64,000 nt of DNA from Larix kaempferi (GCA_027924585.1 BSBM01001662.1:620001-684000), one strand, 5' to 3'; positions 12,092 through 24,411 are shown, counted from the stretch's first letter. Numbers and translations are program-made. The notes: generated by a model not told the origin, from the letters alone.

Positions 12092-12554
12092 AGGTGTAAG
12101 GGATGGTGACATTGGGATATAACAATGCTCAACTAAAGAAGGTGTTGTAATAAAAGTATTATTTGGGGATGCCAAACGATGATAGGCGTATTTTTTCTCC
12201 TAAGGTGGGGGTAATGCTAATAAAATTATCACTACCTCATCTAATTGGTTAACGCTTGAATGTTTTACGTTAGTCGGAGAATTTTCACTCCACTTAACAT
12301 GTGATAACTATTGAAGTTGATGTAATTCATGCCAAAATTAGAACGTTAACTATCCTACACTCAATGGGTACAATATTTTGTCTCATCCATCAAAATCCTA
12401 CACACAATGGGTAGGAATTTATCTCTCATCCATTACATAACTATGATTCCATGTTTCTTTCCACCATTTTTGTTTTCTTTTATATCAACAAATTAACAAA
12501 AAGATTTCCCTACTTGATATAACAAAATATTATATTCAATAAAATTCCTCATTG
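12092..12554. other. Possible 3' tail of the decayed gene, otherwise empty
   Basis: Coding-like words appear in shifted frames up to about 12480, then an AT-rich stretch runs into the satellite array. No separate feature is seen. Confidence 0.35.
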
Positions 12555-15500
12555 TTTCTTTTAATGTCTCTTACTAAGAGAAACCCTCAATTCAAAAATC
12601 GCCAAAATTGAGGGTCTCTGGGCCATGGACCTAAGGGAGAGAGGAAACCCTAGCATTATTCCAATGTATTTATTCTAATAGAGTCGATGGTTTGACGATC
12701 CAAGCCATGTTCATCGTTCTATGGCTAGTTGCATCTCGCCTCTTGGAGGATTTCAGGGAAATGTGTTGAATTGGTCCCAGAGGCATAGAATTTGATCTGG
12801 GAAATAGAATTGAGTTCCGTGAAATGATGCATGTTTTTTAGTAGGTTCGACATGTGAAAATTGGCCACAATTTCATAGTCATCTCATTTCCAAATTTGAC
12901 CCACTTGTGCAAGAATTATACTATCTCTCACTCAGAGAAACCCTAGATTACAAAATCACTGAAATGGAGGGGCTCTGGGCCATGCACCCAAGGGAGAGAT
13001 GCACCCCTAGAATTATTATGATGTCCTGATTCCAACGAAGTCGACAATTCATCGATCTAAGCCATGGTCATCGTTCTATGGCCAGTTGCAACTCGCCTCC
13101 TAGAGGCTTTCAGGGACACATGTTGAATTGGTCCTGGGGGCATAGAATTTGATATAGGAAATAGAATTGAGTTCCATGATATGCTGCAAGTGTGTTTGGG
13201 TGGGTTCAACAAACAAACATTGGCCACATTTTTACGGTCGACTCATTTCCAAATTTGACCCCCTTGTGCATAAATTGCACTATCTCTCACTGAGAGAAAC
13301 CCTAGATTACAAAGTCACCAAAATGGAGTGTCTCTAAGCCATGGACCTCAGGGAGAGAGGAACCCCTAGCATTATTATGATGTCCTAATTCCAACTAAGT
13401 TGACAGATCATCGATCTGAGCCACGATCATCGTTTTATGTCCAGTTGCAGCTCGCCTCCTAGAGGGTTTTAGGGACACATGTTGAATTGGTCCCGAGAGA
13501 ATAGAATTTGATCCAAGCAATAGAATTGAGTTCCATGATGAGATGCTACAAGTGTTTTTTGGAAGGTTCAACATGTAAACATTGGCCACGATTTCATGGT
13601 CGACCCATTTCCAAAGTTGACCCCCTTTTGTAGGAATTGCACTATCTCACATTGGGAGAAACCCTTCAAAATCGTTGAAATGGAGGGGCTCTAGGCCATG
13701 GAACTAGGGGAGAGAGGCATGCCTATCATTATTTCAATGTCATTATTCCAACAAAGTAAATGGTTCATCAATTCGAGCCACAATGATCGTTCTATGGCTA
13801 GTTGCAAATCACCTCCTATAGGATTTCACGAACACATGTTGAATTGGTCCTGGGGCATATGATTTTATCCGAGCAGACGAATTGAATTCCATGAGATGTT
13901 TCTAGTTTGTTCGGGTAGGTTCTGGGTGTTAAAATCTGCCACAACTTCATGGTCAATTCATTTCCAAATTTGACCCCACTGTGCAGGAATTGCATTATCT
14001 TTCACTGAGAGAAACTCTATATTACAAAATGGTCAAAATGGAGGGGCTCTTGGCCATGGACCTAGGGGAGAAAGGCGCCATGATTCCAACATAGTTGGTG
14101 GTTCATTGATTTGAGCCATGGTCATCGTTTTATGTCCAGTTGCAACTCGCCTCTTAGAGGCTTTTAAGAACACATGTTGAATCAGTCCCGAGGACATAGG
14201 ATTTGATCTGGGAAGAAGAATTGAGTTTCATGAGATGATGCAAGTGTGTTTGGATAGGTTCGATGCGTGAATGTTTTCCATGGGTTCACGGTTTAGCCAT
14301 TTCCAAATTTGACCCCCTTGTGCGAGATTTATAGTGTCTCTCACTAAGAGAAACCTTACATTACAAAATCACCAAAATGGAGGGCCTCTGGGCCATGGAC
14401 CCAAGGGAGATAGGAAGCCATAGAATTATTCTGACATCCTAATTCCAACAGTGTCGACGGTTTTTCGATCGGAGCCACAGTCATCATTCTATGGCCAGTT
14501 GCAATTCGCCTCCTTAAGGCCTTCATGGACACATGTTGAATCGGTCTCGGGGGCATAGGATTTGATCCAGGAAGCAAAATTGAGTTCTGTGAGATGTTGC
14601 AAGTTTTTTTGGGTAGTTTTGATGTGTGAACATTGTCCAAAAGTTCATGGTCGACTAATTTCGAATGTTGACCCATTTTTGCATAAATTACAATCTATCT
14701 TAATGAGAGAAACCATAGATTACAAAATCTATGAAATGGAAGGGCTCTTTGCCATGGACCTAGGGGATATAGGCACCCCTAGCAATATTCTGACATCTTG
14801 ATTCAAACGGTGTCAATGGTTCATCGATCTGAGCCACATTCATTGTTTTATGGCCAATTGCAACTCGCCTCCTGGAGGCTTTCAAGGACACATGTTGAAT
14901 TAGTCCTAAGGGCATAGAATTTGATCTGAGTAGCATAATTGAGTTCTGTGAGATGTTGCAAGTGTGTTTGGTAAGGTTCGACATGTGACCATTGGCCATG
15001 AGTTCACGGTCGAATCATTTCCAATGTTGACCCCTTTTTGAATAAATTGCAATCTCTCTTTAACTAAGAGAAACCATAGATTACAAAATCACCAAAATGG
15101 AGGGGCTTTGGGTGATGGACCTAGGGGAGAGAGGCACCCCTAGAATTATTCCAACATCCTGATTCAAACAAATTTGAAAATTCGTCGATCCTATCCAAGG
15201 TCATCACTCTATGGCTAGTTGCAATTTGCCTCCTGGAGAATTTCAGGGACACATGTTAAATCGGTCCCCGAGGTATAGGATTTTATCCAGGCAGTAGAAT
15301 TGAGTTTCGTGAGATGTTGCAAGCATTTTTGGGTAGATTTGATGTGTGAATGTTGGCCATCAGTTCATGGTCAACTGATTTCAAATGTTGACCCGTTTTT
15401 GCATAAATTGCAATGATCTCTCTTACTAAGAGAAACCCTAGATTACAAACACGTTGACATGGAGGGGCTCTAGGCCATGGACTCAAGGGAGAGAGGAACC

Positions 15501-15785
15501 CCTAGCATTATTCCAATGTGTTGATTCCAATAGACATGACGGTTCATCGATTTGATTCATGGTCATATTTCTATGGCTAGTTGCAACTCACCTCCTCGAG
15601 GCTTTCAAGGATACATGTTGAATTGGTCCCGAGGGAATATGATTTGATCTGGGCATCATAATTGAGTTATGTGAGATGATGCAAGAGTGTTTAGGCGGGT
15701 TCAACGTGTGAACAGTGGCCATGATTTCAATGCTGACCCCTTTTTTCATAAATTGCAATCTCTCTTACTAAGAGAAACCCTAGAA
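12555..15785. repeat. Tandem satellite array, ~358-bp monomer, about nine copies
   Basis: The landmark AGAGAAACCCTAGATTACAA recurs near 12576, 12935, 13294, 13655, 14007, 14347, 14704, 15067, 15429 and 15771, i.e. at intervals of 359, 359, 361, 352, 340, 357, 363, 362 and 342 bp. Each monomer contains, in the same order, GGGCCATGGACC, AGTTGCAACTCGCCTCC, GACACATGTTGAATTGGTCC, ATAGAATTTGATC, GAATTGAGTTC and TTTCCAAATTTGACCCC. Monomers differ by perhaps 10-20% by eye. Some monomers leave a 60-100 codon open frame on the minus strand. That frame is shared by all copies and simply reflects the repeat, so it is not annotated as a gene. Confidence 0.93.
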
Positions 15786-15950
15786 TCGGTTTCCAAGATT
15801 CTATGTTTCTATATTAGGTTTCTTGGTTTCTAGGGTTAGATTGTTGTTTCTAGGGATAGAATAGGTTTCTAGGGAATATAGGGATAGATTAGATTTCCAA
15901 TGTTTCTAGGGATATATTAGGTTTCTAGGGATAGATTAGGAGCAGGGAAT
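15786..15950. repeat. TTTCTAGGG-type degenerate repeat (left)
   Basis: A short run of (TTTCTAGGG[AT]TAGATTAGG)-like units follows the satellite array directly. The words TTTCTAGGG, TAGGTTTCT and GATAGATTAG recur about every 15-30 bp. A similar run occurs at 42845-43080. Confidence 0.7.
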
Positions 15951-16450
15951 TAAGAGAGACTGATGATTACACCTGGTTGTTGTTGTTGAGGAGAATGAGA
16001 ATGAGGGAAAAGTGGTTGTTGATATGTACGAATAATTTCTATACACCCCACACGGGTCGAAAAAAATATCGTATGTTGTTTGCATCCCCAAGTAACAAGT
16101 TCCAAACAAAGATTGTGTAATTAATTGTTAGTTCCCTATTCACCATTAGAGTTACAAAGGCAATTATATTTTTTTTAACCAAGGAAGTAACCCCTTTGTT
16201 CCTTTCTATTTACTTATGAAAAAATTTCAAAGTGAGAGACTAGAGAAACAACAAATGAAAGATGTAGCTAAGTATGATTAACGTACAATAAATTTCCAAC
16301 TAATGGTTAGTAGAAACTAGCATTCACTTGAGGCATGAGACGCAACTTAACCTTCCACTAAAAAGGGATTAGTGCTCTCGCTTCATCTTCATGTCAAGGG
16401 AAATAAATAAAACTAACCAACATGCAAAGGGAAATTCATCTAATCATTGA
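15951..16450. other. Flank of the large gypsy insertion; no gene
   Basis: Non-coding sequence between the repeat run and the target site of the large gypsy. It was contiguous with 41508 onward before that insertion. Confidence 0.5.
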
Positions 16451-16455
16451 CACAC
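16451..16455. repeat. Target-site duplication, left (CACAC)
   Basis: CACAC abuts the TG end of the LTR; the right copy at 41508-41512 is CACGC. The one difference is a G/A change at a CpG, as expected for decay of an old duplication. Confidence 0.7.
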
Positions 16456-18059
16456 TGTTGGATTATGTAACTGTCTTGAGGTTTTCGAGAAAGACCCAGG
16501 TTCTTCGCGGTTCAAGGAACCAACAAAACCCCTTTTCACTGGCCCTTTCGGTAAAAGCCTACAAATAGACTGAGGTCTCACCCGAGGTGGAGCTATGGGG
16601 GAGCTACAGAATCAAGTTTCCACAGCTAAGTGATGAGTTGTTCAGAAAGACTACTGAGCAACGCACTACGGGGCTCACGCTATGAACTGAAGACTGCGTG
16701 ACAATAGCCTTTGTCACGATCAACACTTCTACAAGCTAAGATGCTTGCACAACCAACACATCCAAGGACTGCACGGTCCAAGTAGGATTCAATCGACAGG
16801 ACAATGCAACTGACTTATACGCTTCCTCTTCAGATTTAACCACTATTGATGACCTTACTTAGTGCTTTATTCATTCGTCTACTGCCTTAGATTATTTAGT
16901 CTTATGAATTATGCAATGGGAGGAAGTAGACTACTTTGCACACATCCGGTGCTGCGCTTCAAGGGAGTCGCACGGCACGAACTCTTCAACGTAAGTGCTT
17001 ATCTAAATGACTTATGCATTCGTTAACTCATAAATACTGCGCATTCAACATTCATCCATACATGTGATACTTAACATATTATTCCCATCTCAGTCCCATG
17101 GTGAATACATATAAAAGCATGAACATATCAATTGATAAATGAGAATTCAAGCATTCATTGTAAGCAAACAGACAAGTGCAAACACATAACCAATCACACT
17201 GCATAAGATTTAACGTGGTTCACCCCGAGAATGGGAGCTATGTCCACATAAAATGTTGTTGTATTATTCTTTGGGAAGGGTACAACAGTTCCAGTCTACG
17301 CACTCAGCTGCAGACTCTCCTCTCTCTCAATAGGCCTCTACGCACACAACTTGCAGAGCCTTTAAAATGGCAATTAAAGTAGGTCTTGTTCATGATTATA
17401 CAATGAGATACAAACCCAACTCTAAAGAGTAACCAAAATCATAACAACCCTTTCCCTTACAAAATATGCCTTATTTATAGATCATGCCCGTAGGTCATGT
17501 CTTTACAATAGCTAGGTGAAACCCTAAGGGTTTCAAAAACTGTCACGGTTTTCAACTAACCGGACTTGCTGGCTTCTGGTAGCAATTCTTCTGTTGTGAC
17601 CGCCCACTGCGCATGCTCATAACGCTATCAGCCTCCCTGTCCTGCGCATGTCAATAGGTCACTTTCACGGAGCCATTCTTCCTCTAACGGACTTATGTGA
17701 CTGGTTCAGGTAATGGTTCTTTGCATGTGTGACTGGTCGCTTTCCTCCGCTTTGCTTCTTACCCGTCACCTGGCAGTCGTGGAGCATCTTTGCCAGAAAT
17801 AGACCACCAATGGTCTAACCAGAATATATGACATCTTCCATCCAACCTTCTGCCTTGTTGGATCTCCGTAGATCGGGCTCATCGCAATGCTGTCTCCTCG
17901 CAGCACTGTACTTCGCAGCTCTTCCGACGCTGCACTGTGCTCCACTTCACAGCATCCCAAAACTGACTTGTCCAAAAAGCCTTCAGCTAAACTGCGCTTA
18001 GCTCCGCAATTCCAAAATATGGCTTGCTAAAAAATGCACTACTTGGGCCAAGCCCAACA
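16456..18059 (-). mobile_element. 3' LTR of the large gypsy
   Basis: 1604 bp. Reads TGTTGGGCTTGGCCC at 18059 (minus strand) and ends ATAATCCAACA at 16456. Matches the LTR at 39923-41507 throughout with about 10% differences in the first 130 bp compared by eye. Confidence 0.93.
17472..17479 (-). promoter_or_regulatory. TATA box of the 3' LTR
   Basis: A perfect TATAAATA on the minus strand, 580 nt from the LTR start. The same octamer sits at exactly the same offset in the 5' LTR (40920-40927). Confidence 0.7.
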
Positions 18060-18071
18060 GGCCCCTAACAC

Positions 18072-20965
18072 TTACATGCGGCTCGTCCCCGAGCCACCTT
18101 CTACTTGCGGTTCTTCCTCTTGCAGTGCCAACTTCGCAGCGAACTCTTGGTATGTTGCAGTCAACCTTTCAACTGCTTCCTTAGTATCTTGCTCAACTTG
18201 TTTGATGGTTTCCAACCTATTAGTTGTTATATCATCCTCAGCTTGTTGTTCCACCTGTTCTTGACCTTCGCGCAGCTCCTTTAACTTTTCTTCAATTTAT
18301 TGTGTGAGTTCGTGGGCTTCCTCTTGTAGGGGCTGCGAATTGTCTCTGATTTCATTCTCTGTTTCTCGTAACACTTGAACTTCATTTTTTAGCTTCCTGG
18401 CTTCTGAGTACCTCTGGAGTCTTTCTCTTGGTAGCAGGGCCTTGACCTATGCGTCCAGCAGTTCTAATGTGGCATGCTTATCCTTCACAACATTCTTGAC
18501 TTCTAGCAACTCTGGGTCTTCTTCAAGTGCAGTGAACGTTTTCATCACCTCTTCTAACAGATTTTGTCATTTAGCCACATCAATGGCTATACTTTCCGCT
18601 GCGGCCTTCACTTCTTTTTCTCTTAACTGTTGTTGATCTGGTGGAGTCTTCGGTTGATTCTGTGCTTCTAAGGAAGCAATCTTAGCTTTGTGGCTAATCT
18701 CCATATCTGTTATTTTTGCTTTAAGGTCGTTGACCACCTCACTGATCTTGATGATAGTGTCCACAGGATTTGGATGCATGTTGCATGTCGATATCTCCTT
18801 GGCTACCACGAGGACCGTAGACTCTAGTATCTTCTGTCGGTAGTGCTCATCTTGTAGTTCCATAGCCTTTAGCGAGCTAGATTCATCCAACTGTTTATAG
18901 CTTTACTGGAGCTCAGCGTGCTGGTTCAGAGCATCGACACTTCACTCATGAATATCCTCAACAACCTACAAATGCAGATTGTGTAGACCGGGAAGTGGTA
19001 ACTTCGCAATGTCAATGTCTACATGCTCTAAGTCCCGCGTACCCAGGATTAATTGTTCTGGCAGTGGTAGTCTTACTTTGAGGGATCAATATGGACAATG
19101 CGGGACTTTGCAGGCACCATCTGGGATAGTTACGGTGTCTTCGGCTGCGAAGTGCCTCCTGACTTTCCTTCAGACTCTGAGTCCCATGGCAACGGTAAGC
19201 GGTGATGCACTTTTTCAATCTTCTTTGTAATTCCTTGCAGCGTGGTAAGGTTCTTCTACAAAGCTTCTTGAATCATAATGTCCTTTTTCTCCTTCTCGGT
19301 CATCAGATCTTCCATATGTTCCATGACCTTTGACGCGATCATGTAAAAATCATCATCATGAAGTATTGCTTCTGATTGGCCTTTATTTGCTTTCTGCTTC
19401 TTCCTCTGTACCTTCGGCTGTATAGGGCTCTCAGCTTCCTTTCTTTTTCCTATCACATGACTCTTCAACAATGGCCATAGGAATGGGATTGGTTTCGCCG
19501 GAGTCACTTTGGATATCCACAATTTCAACTCGAAATTCAGCAGGCCATTCCTTCATAATTTTGTCAATTTTTTCTTCAGTCATGTGGTATCTCCTGCGAA
19601 CCATTCAGGGTTCTTCGTTTGTTCCTTAGCTGAAATGTGAATAGAACGCATGTCAACATAAAAAAATTACAGTGGAATGTACTTAGCCATTACCTCTTTT
19701 GTTATCCGTGGTGTGACAATGATGACCTCACACAACTGCTCATAATAAGTGTAGAATACTTCAGCTATCGCATGTTGTCTTTGTGAATTCAAGTTCGCCC
19801 AAAGGTTTGCATAGAGGGCTCCTCTGCAATCACCGCTCAGTTATTATGCCAACGTACTCCTTCGGGTCCTTCCACCCTATGAAGGCAATCAACACTATTA
19901 ACCATGTAAAATGAAACACAAATAGTTCACTATTAACTATCTGTGTTTCATTTAGTTCCTCTAGGAACTCATTCAATAGGTATTGACAACAGTTGAATCG
20001 TCCACCCTCCGCGACTGTGGCACCAAGTAGTACTGCACCCGCATGTACCTCCAATGGTCTTGCTTTTATGAGAATCTTGTTGGCTAACAGTTGCGTGACA
20101 AACCGTGTGTCCTTATCATCTATGTCCTCCATTTGAAAGCCTTGCTTTTCTTTGACAATGGTTTGCGTTTTCTTCATCTTCGTGGCAACTTCTTTGTCTC
20201 TGCTTTTCCCTTGAAAGAACTGCTTCATATCTTCACCTCTTTTGCTCAATGGAGTGATCCAGTCGATTAAGTCAATGTTCAGGTCGATATTATGATCAAG
20301 CCACAAACATCCCTGGTGGATGTGCGACATCAGAGTTCGCACCACCACATTCAGCTCTGGTGTTCTGTCAAAGTGCAGGAGTCTCAACAGGTTGAGCAGT
20401 CCCGATCTGACTACACTGGATAACCAACTCTCTGTGACCAGGTTGAGGTTTCCTTTCATGTCTTTCTTCCAGCACATGTACTGGTCGGGATGGAACTGCG
20501 GAAAATTAGGTTCATTGGGGTCCTTCTGCATCTGAAGCAGATCGTGGTCTTCCCACATACATTCTGGGATCTTACCCAACATATTTCCTCCCACTTCGAC
20601 ATGCTTCGACATAGGCGAGAGTGGAATTTCATAATTAGCATTCTTCATTAGCTTGATGACCAGTGCGTCCAGTGCACGCGGCAAGATATAGTCATGGGTG
20701 AGCTTCAATGGTATTTCCTTGTCGGCTAGTGGTGCTTGTGGCACTATGGAACTCATCTTCTGTTGCTTCACTTTCGACACCACTAGTTCTTTGCCTTTAT
20801 CCTACATTGCTGGAGCATGTCTTGGTGATCTTTGGGAAGCTTGACCTAGTTCTATTACAACTTTCTTGATTAGGGTTCTCATCAACCCTTCGATTCCTCC
20901 GTAATTAAATACCTTCACAGTCTCCGGGCCGTGAACTCTTTCTCAATAGCGGAGCTTTCAGACAT
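18072..20965 (-). pseudogene. Additional ORF downstream of integrase (unknown protein, coiled-coil tail)
   Basis: Sense-strand coding sequence starts at an ATG at 20965 (MSESSAIEKEFTARR). It shifts frame after about 16 codons and continues to 19830, with 317 codons open from 20783. Damaged but coding-like segments follow at 19830-19680, 19590-19256, 18890-18567 and 18254-18072. The N-terminal two-thirds is globular with no motif I can name (segments LLNLLRLLHFDRTPELNV and HIHQGCLWLDHNIDLN). The C-terminal third is Lys/Glu/Gln-rich with heptad-like Leu/Ile spacing, probably coiled coil. Tat/Ogre/Athila-type gypsy elements are known to carry extra ORFs, some downstream of pol; this one I cannot assign to a known type. 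It is preceded by a TATAAATA box at 21087-21094, which suggests separate transcription. At least three frameshifts are present. Confidence 0.6.
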
Positions 20966-21086
20966 TCACTAGACAAATCAGGGTAGAACAACTGGATTTC
21001 TGAGAACTTGCTATGAACAATCGCACAGTATCGCTCGCAAGAAAATTTAAGGGTTTTGGTAATGCCTGCGAGTCCAAATACAACGG

Positions 21087-21094
21087 TATTTATA
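21087..21094 (-). promoter_or_regulatory. Internal TATA box ahead of the additional ORF
   Basis: A perfect TATAAATA on the minus strand in the spacer between integrase and the additional ORF, 129 nt upstream of the ATG at 20965. This is the spacing of an ordinary plant promoter (TATA, about 30 nt to the start site, about 90 nt leader). The octamer equals the LTR TATA boxes. Promoter activity is inferred. Confidence 0.5.
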
Positions 21095-21205
21095 GGCACG
21101 ACTAGCCTCCTCCGCACACTTCAATGGCTAGATAAGAATTAAATGCAGTATCCATTGGCCAAATCCACTGAATATTTCGGTCCTTTCCTTCATTAACTCA
21201 TTCAG

Positions 21206-21330
21206 AATGGTTATTTTTGCATTAAATGCTCAAGCGGTCACTGGCAAAAGTACTGTATAATGGCTATTTTTGCATTAAATGCTCAAGCGGTCACCAGCAA
21301 AAGTACTGTATAATGGCTATTTTTGCAACC
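21206..21330 (-). repeat. 53-bp direct repeat in the integrase/additional-ORF spacer
   Basis: A 53-bp unit beginning AATGG[TC]TATTTTTGCATTA occurs at 21206-21258 and 21259-21311, with a third partial copy to about 21328. It lies just upstream (minus-strand sense) of the internal TATA box, where promoter-proximal elements would be expected. Confidence 0.8.
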
Positions 21331-21683
21331 GACATTCTAATGGTTACTTTTCTAGAATGTTGTGTTGAACTACACGGCGGGTTTTCACTACTCTGGTGCA
21401 GTTACTTCACAGTGCTTGATTTCTTGCTCCTGAACTTAGCCTCTTTTCTCATTCAACTTGATCTTTGCAGTTGCGGTTTGGTCTTTGCAACTACGCAGTT
21501 CCTTTTTTTTCTTTTTCTCTTTTTCTCTTTTCATTTTTTTTTTTGGCGCAGCTTCAGTTCTGAACAAGTGCTGCGTAGTATATACATTTTCCTCATCATA
21601 CTTCGCGTACAGATTCTTTCCCATTTCTAGTCTGCAATTTCAACTGTACTTGGCACTTAGAAATTTCCTTTCCTTCTTGATCA

Positions 21684-23117
21684 TTAAGGGTTCTGCGAAG
21701 CAGGACCATCCCGATAGGGTTTTAGTCTGCTTCCATTGACTAGGTCGGGAAAGCTATCCCTTGTTAATGTGGCTAACTGAGCTGCACCACCATTAGTAAC
21801 ATGTACAACAGTATATGGGCCAAGCCAATGCATCTTACACTTTCCAAGAAACTTGATAAATTTTCTATCATACAGGAGGACTAGATCACCTACCTGAAAG
21901 GTCTTGTTTTTTATATGGAGATCATGCCATGCTTTTTCTCTTTCTTTCTGTACTTGTTGGTCAAATCCTGCAATGAAGCGATGCTCCTCCAGACCAACCA
22001 AGTGTAGAAGCCTTTCTTCTAGTGCATCGCGATATTCCATGTTTGTGAATGCAACTATTCTTAAGCTGGGAACAATGTATTCCATAGGCATTATTGCATC
22101 CTGTCCATAGGCTAGCCTAAAAGGTGTGTGGCTAGTCAACTTTTTGCAAGTAGTTCTATATGCCCATAAAATGGCTGGAATGAGTAGGTCCCAATCATCC
22201 CTATTAACATTGCATACCTTAGTTAGTGCATTCTCCAGTACCTTATTGAATGATTCAACAGTTCCATTTGCTTGTGGATGATATGGCATACTTCGTTGAT
22301 GATGAATGTGGAATTCTTCTGTCAATGCCTCAATGGTTTTGTTCAGAAAGTGATTTCCTTGATCACTCATCAAAACATTTGGGCATCCAAACCTTGTAAG
22401 GATGTTCTCAAAAATGAATTGCACGGCAATAACTGCGCTACAGTCCTTCACTGGCTTCGCTTCTTCCCATTTGGTGAGGTAATTAGTTGTAGTAATAATG
22501 TACCTCGCACCTGTTCTCTTTTCCGGTGGGTTTATAGGTCCCACCAAGTCGATGGCCCATTTCTCAAATGACTGTAATGTTAGTTGTGGATTTAATGGCA
22601 TTTCGTCTTTTCGTGATGACCTTCCTATCCTCTGACAGACATCGCAGCTTTGTCAATGTTCCTTTGCAGCTTTGTGAATAGTAGGCCACCATAGTCCTAC
22701 TTGCAATATCTTCTGCGCAGTGGGTTTTCCTACGTAGTGACCTCCTATTGCTCCTGAATGTGCATCTACCAAGATAAATGGTTTGTCGTGCACTAACACA
22801 CACCTACGCAACACTTCATCCATCCCCAATTTGTATAACTGTCTGAAAATTATGGTGAAGTATGCTACTCTTACTACCAACTGATTCTTCTGCTGCGTAG
22901 TAAACTCTAAGGGTGCCAACCTAGTAGTCAAGAATTCTATGATATCTTGATAATAGTCATCGGCAATCTGAATAACAAACAACTGCGCATCAGGCAGATT
23001 GTCTTCAAGGTTCATAGGTTCTTCCCCTAACTCGATCCTTGATAGATGATCAGGTCCTAAGTTCAATCTACCAGGATTAACCACTATGTCAAAGTCATAC
23101 TCCTGAAAGAGTAACAA
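21684..23117 (-). pseudogene. Gypsy integrase (zinc domain, DDE core, GPY/F end)
   Basis: The zinc-binding N-domain is in the segment 23117-22653: a His pair (HSGAIGGH) and CDVC. An in-frame TGA at about 22650-22652, next to the zinc-binding segment, interrupts it. The catalytic core starts at 22601. The DDE residues are visible as AIDLVGP (Asp), MSDQGNHF (Asp) and NGTVESFNK (Glu), all intact. The C-domain ends with [10 protein letters not shown], the GPY/F module of Ty3/gypsy integrases, and no chromodomain follows. Integrase would insert the cDNA. The 305-codon block from the core to the stop at 21684 is undamaged, which is notable beside the broken RT. Confidence 0.9.
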
Positions 23118-23129
23118 CCATCTACAGAT

Positions 23130-23535
23130 TCACCCCCCTAATACTGGCTTATTGACCAAGTATTTCAAAACAGAATGGTCGGTGAACATAGAGAAGTGCG
23201 CACCCAACAAATAGTGCCTGAATTTTTGAAGTGCATAGACCATAGCTAGGCCTTCCCTCTCGGTGGTGGTATAATTCTTCTCAGTAGATGAGAGCTTCCT
23301 GCTCGAAAATTCAATGGGATGGTCAATACCTCCCTCTCTGGGTTGTGCTAATAAACCTCCCAACGCTATACATGAAGCATCGACATGGACATGGAATGGC
23401 TTCTCCTAGTCTAGAAAAACTAGGATTGGCGAAGTTACCATTTTCTCTTTTAATGTATCAAAGCCTTGCTCACATTCTACGTTCTACATGAATGGTGCAT
23501 CTTTCTTTAACAGCCTCTCCATGGGTTCGGTTATC
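23130..23535 (-). pseudogene. Gypsy RNase H domain
   Basis: Residues from 23363 read GGLLAQPREGG..HPIEFSSRKLS, then the hallmark NYTTTEREGLAMVYALQKFRHYL and FTDHSVLKYLVNKP, the RT-connected RNase H of Ty3/gypsy elements. The acidic residues of TEREGLA and TDHS are present. A TGA at 23130-23132 separates it from the integrase segment; the preceding bases (GGG TGA) fit a CpG transition of CGA. It would degrade the RNA strand during cDNA synthesis. Confidence 0.85.
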
Positions 23536-24345
23536 TATGCATAACCCTTTATAAACTTTGTGTAGTAACCGGTATGCCCCAATGTGGTGCGCAACTGCTT
23601 TACTGAGTTCAGTGTCGGCAAGTTTACAATAACTGCGATCTTTGCAGGGTCAACCATCAAGCCTTGCTTGCATACAATGTGTCCCAATAGAATTCCATAG
23701 AGTACACAAAACATACACTTCTTCAAGTTTAATAACATTTTATGTTGTATGCACTTTTCCAGCATCAATCTGAGGTTTGCGTAATGGTCCTTCAGCAACC
23801 TGAATGCTATCCAATCATCAAAATAAGCTTCTAAAAACTTATGCATGAAATCTTTAAATGATGCGACCACAACTATGGAAAATATGGCAGGCGCATTCTT
23901 CAGACCAAACGGAATCACTGTGTACTGGAACGACCCCCATTTAGTGGAAAAAGTGGTCTTATGCCTATCCACGGGATCAATTCTTATGATGATATCCTGA
24001 AAATCCATCAGTAAAGGAATATACCTCATTCCCTCCAATGTTATTGAGCACCTCATCAGTGAAGGGAGTGGGAAATGGGTCATGCATTGAAGCATCGTTC
24101 AATTTTCTGAGGTCCACGCAGATCCTGTTCTCACCATTCATCTTCTTGTCTTGGACAACCATAGGGCTTATCCACTCAGATTCTTCAACTGGCTCGATGA
24201 TCCCCGTGTCGAGCATATTATCAAGTTCTTCCTTGACTCGTTCTTTGTATCGTGGATTCAGTCTATAAGGTCTCTGCTTAACAGGCTTCGTACCAGGCTT
24301 AAGAGGTATCTTCATAACCCCTAAGTCGTCTATAATACCTTTCAT
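23535..24345 (-). pseudogene. Gypsy reverse transcriptase, frameshifted
   Basis: From 24345: a connector, KPGTKPVKQRPYRLNP, then ISPMVVQDKK and ICVDLRKLND, then SFTDGFSGYH, the first catalytic aspartate region. Here a 2-nt deletion near 24000 shifts the frame. The second frame resumes with TTFSTKWGSFQYTVIPFGL, the catalytic YFDDW (about 23811-23825) and LGHTGYYTKFIKGYA. The YxDD catalytic pair is intact. RT copies the element's RNA to cDNA. Length and order are normal for the family; the frameshift makes it inactive. Confidence 0.9.
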
Positions 24346-24411
24346 TTCTATAAACTTTGTTTGGAATAAATCTTGATACTCATGTAACAGGTCAGTGATC
24401 TCTACGACCGT

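Noticed and set aside
13395-15486. Several 60-106 codon minus-strand frames as separate genes
   Set aside because: They are the same phase of the 358-bp satellite monomer; reported as a property of the repeat.
19620-19680. Possible intron (GTAATTT...CATTTCAG, minus strand) in the additional ORF
   Set aside because: Only about 45 bp, shorter than plant introns normally spliced; the region is frameshifted anyway.
21226-21739. Hydrophobic plus-strand frames opposite the integrase/additional-ORF spacer
   Set aside because: They lie antisense to a well-supported gypsy element and consist of translated T-rich sequence.
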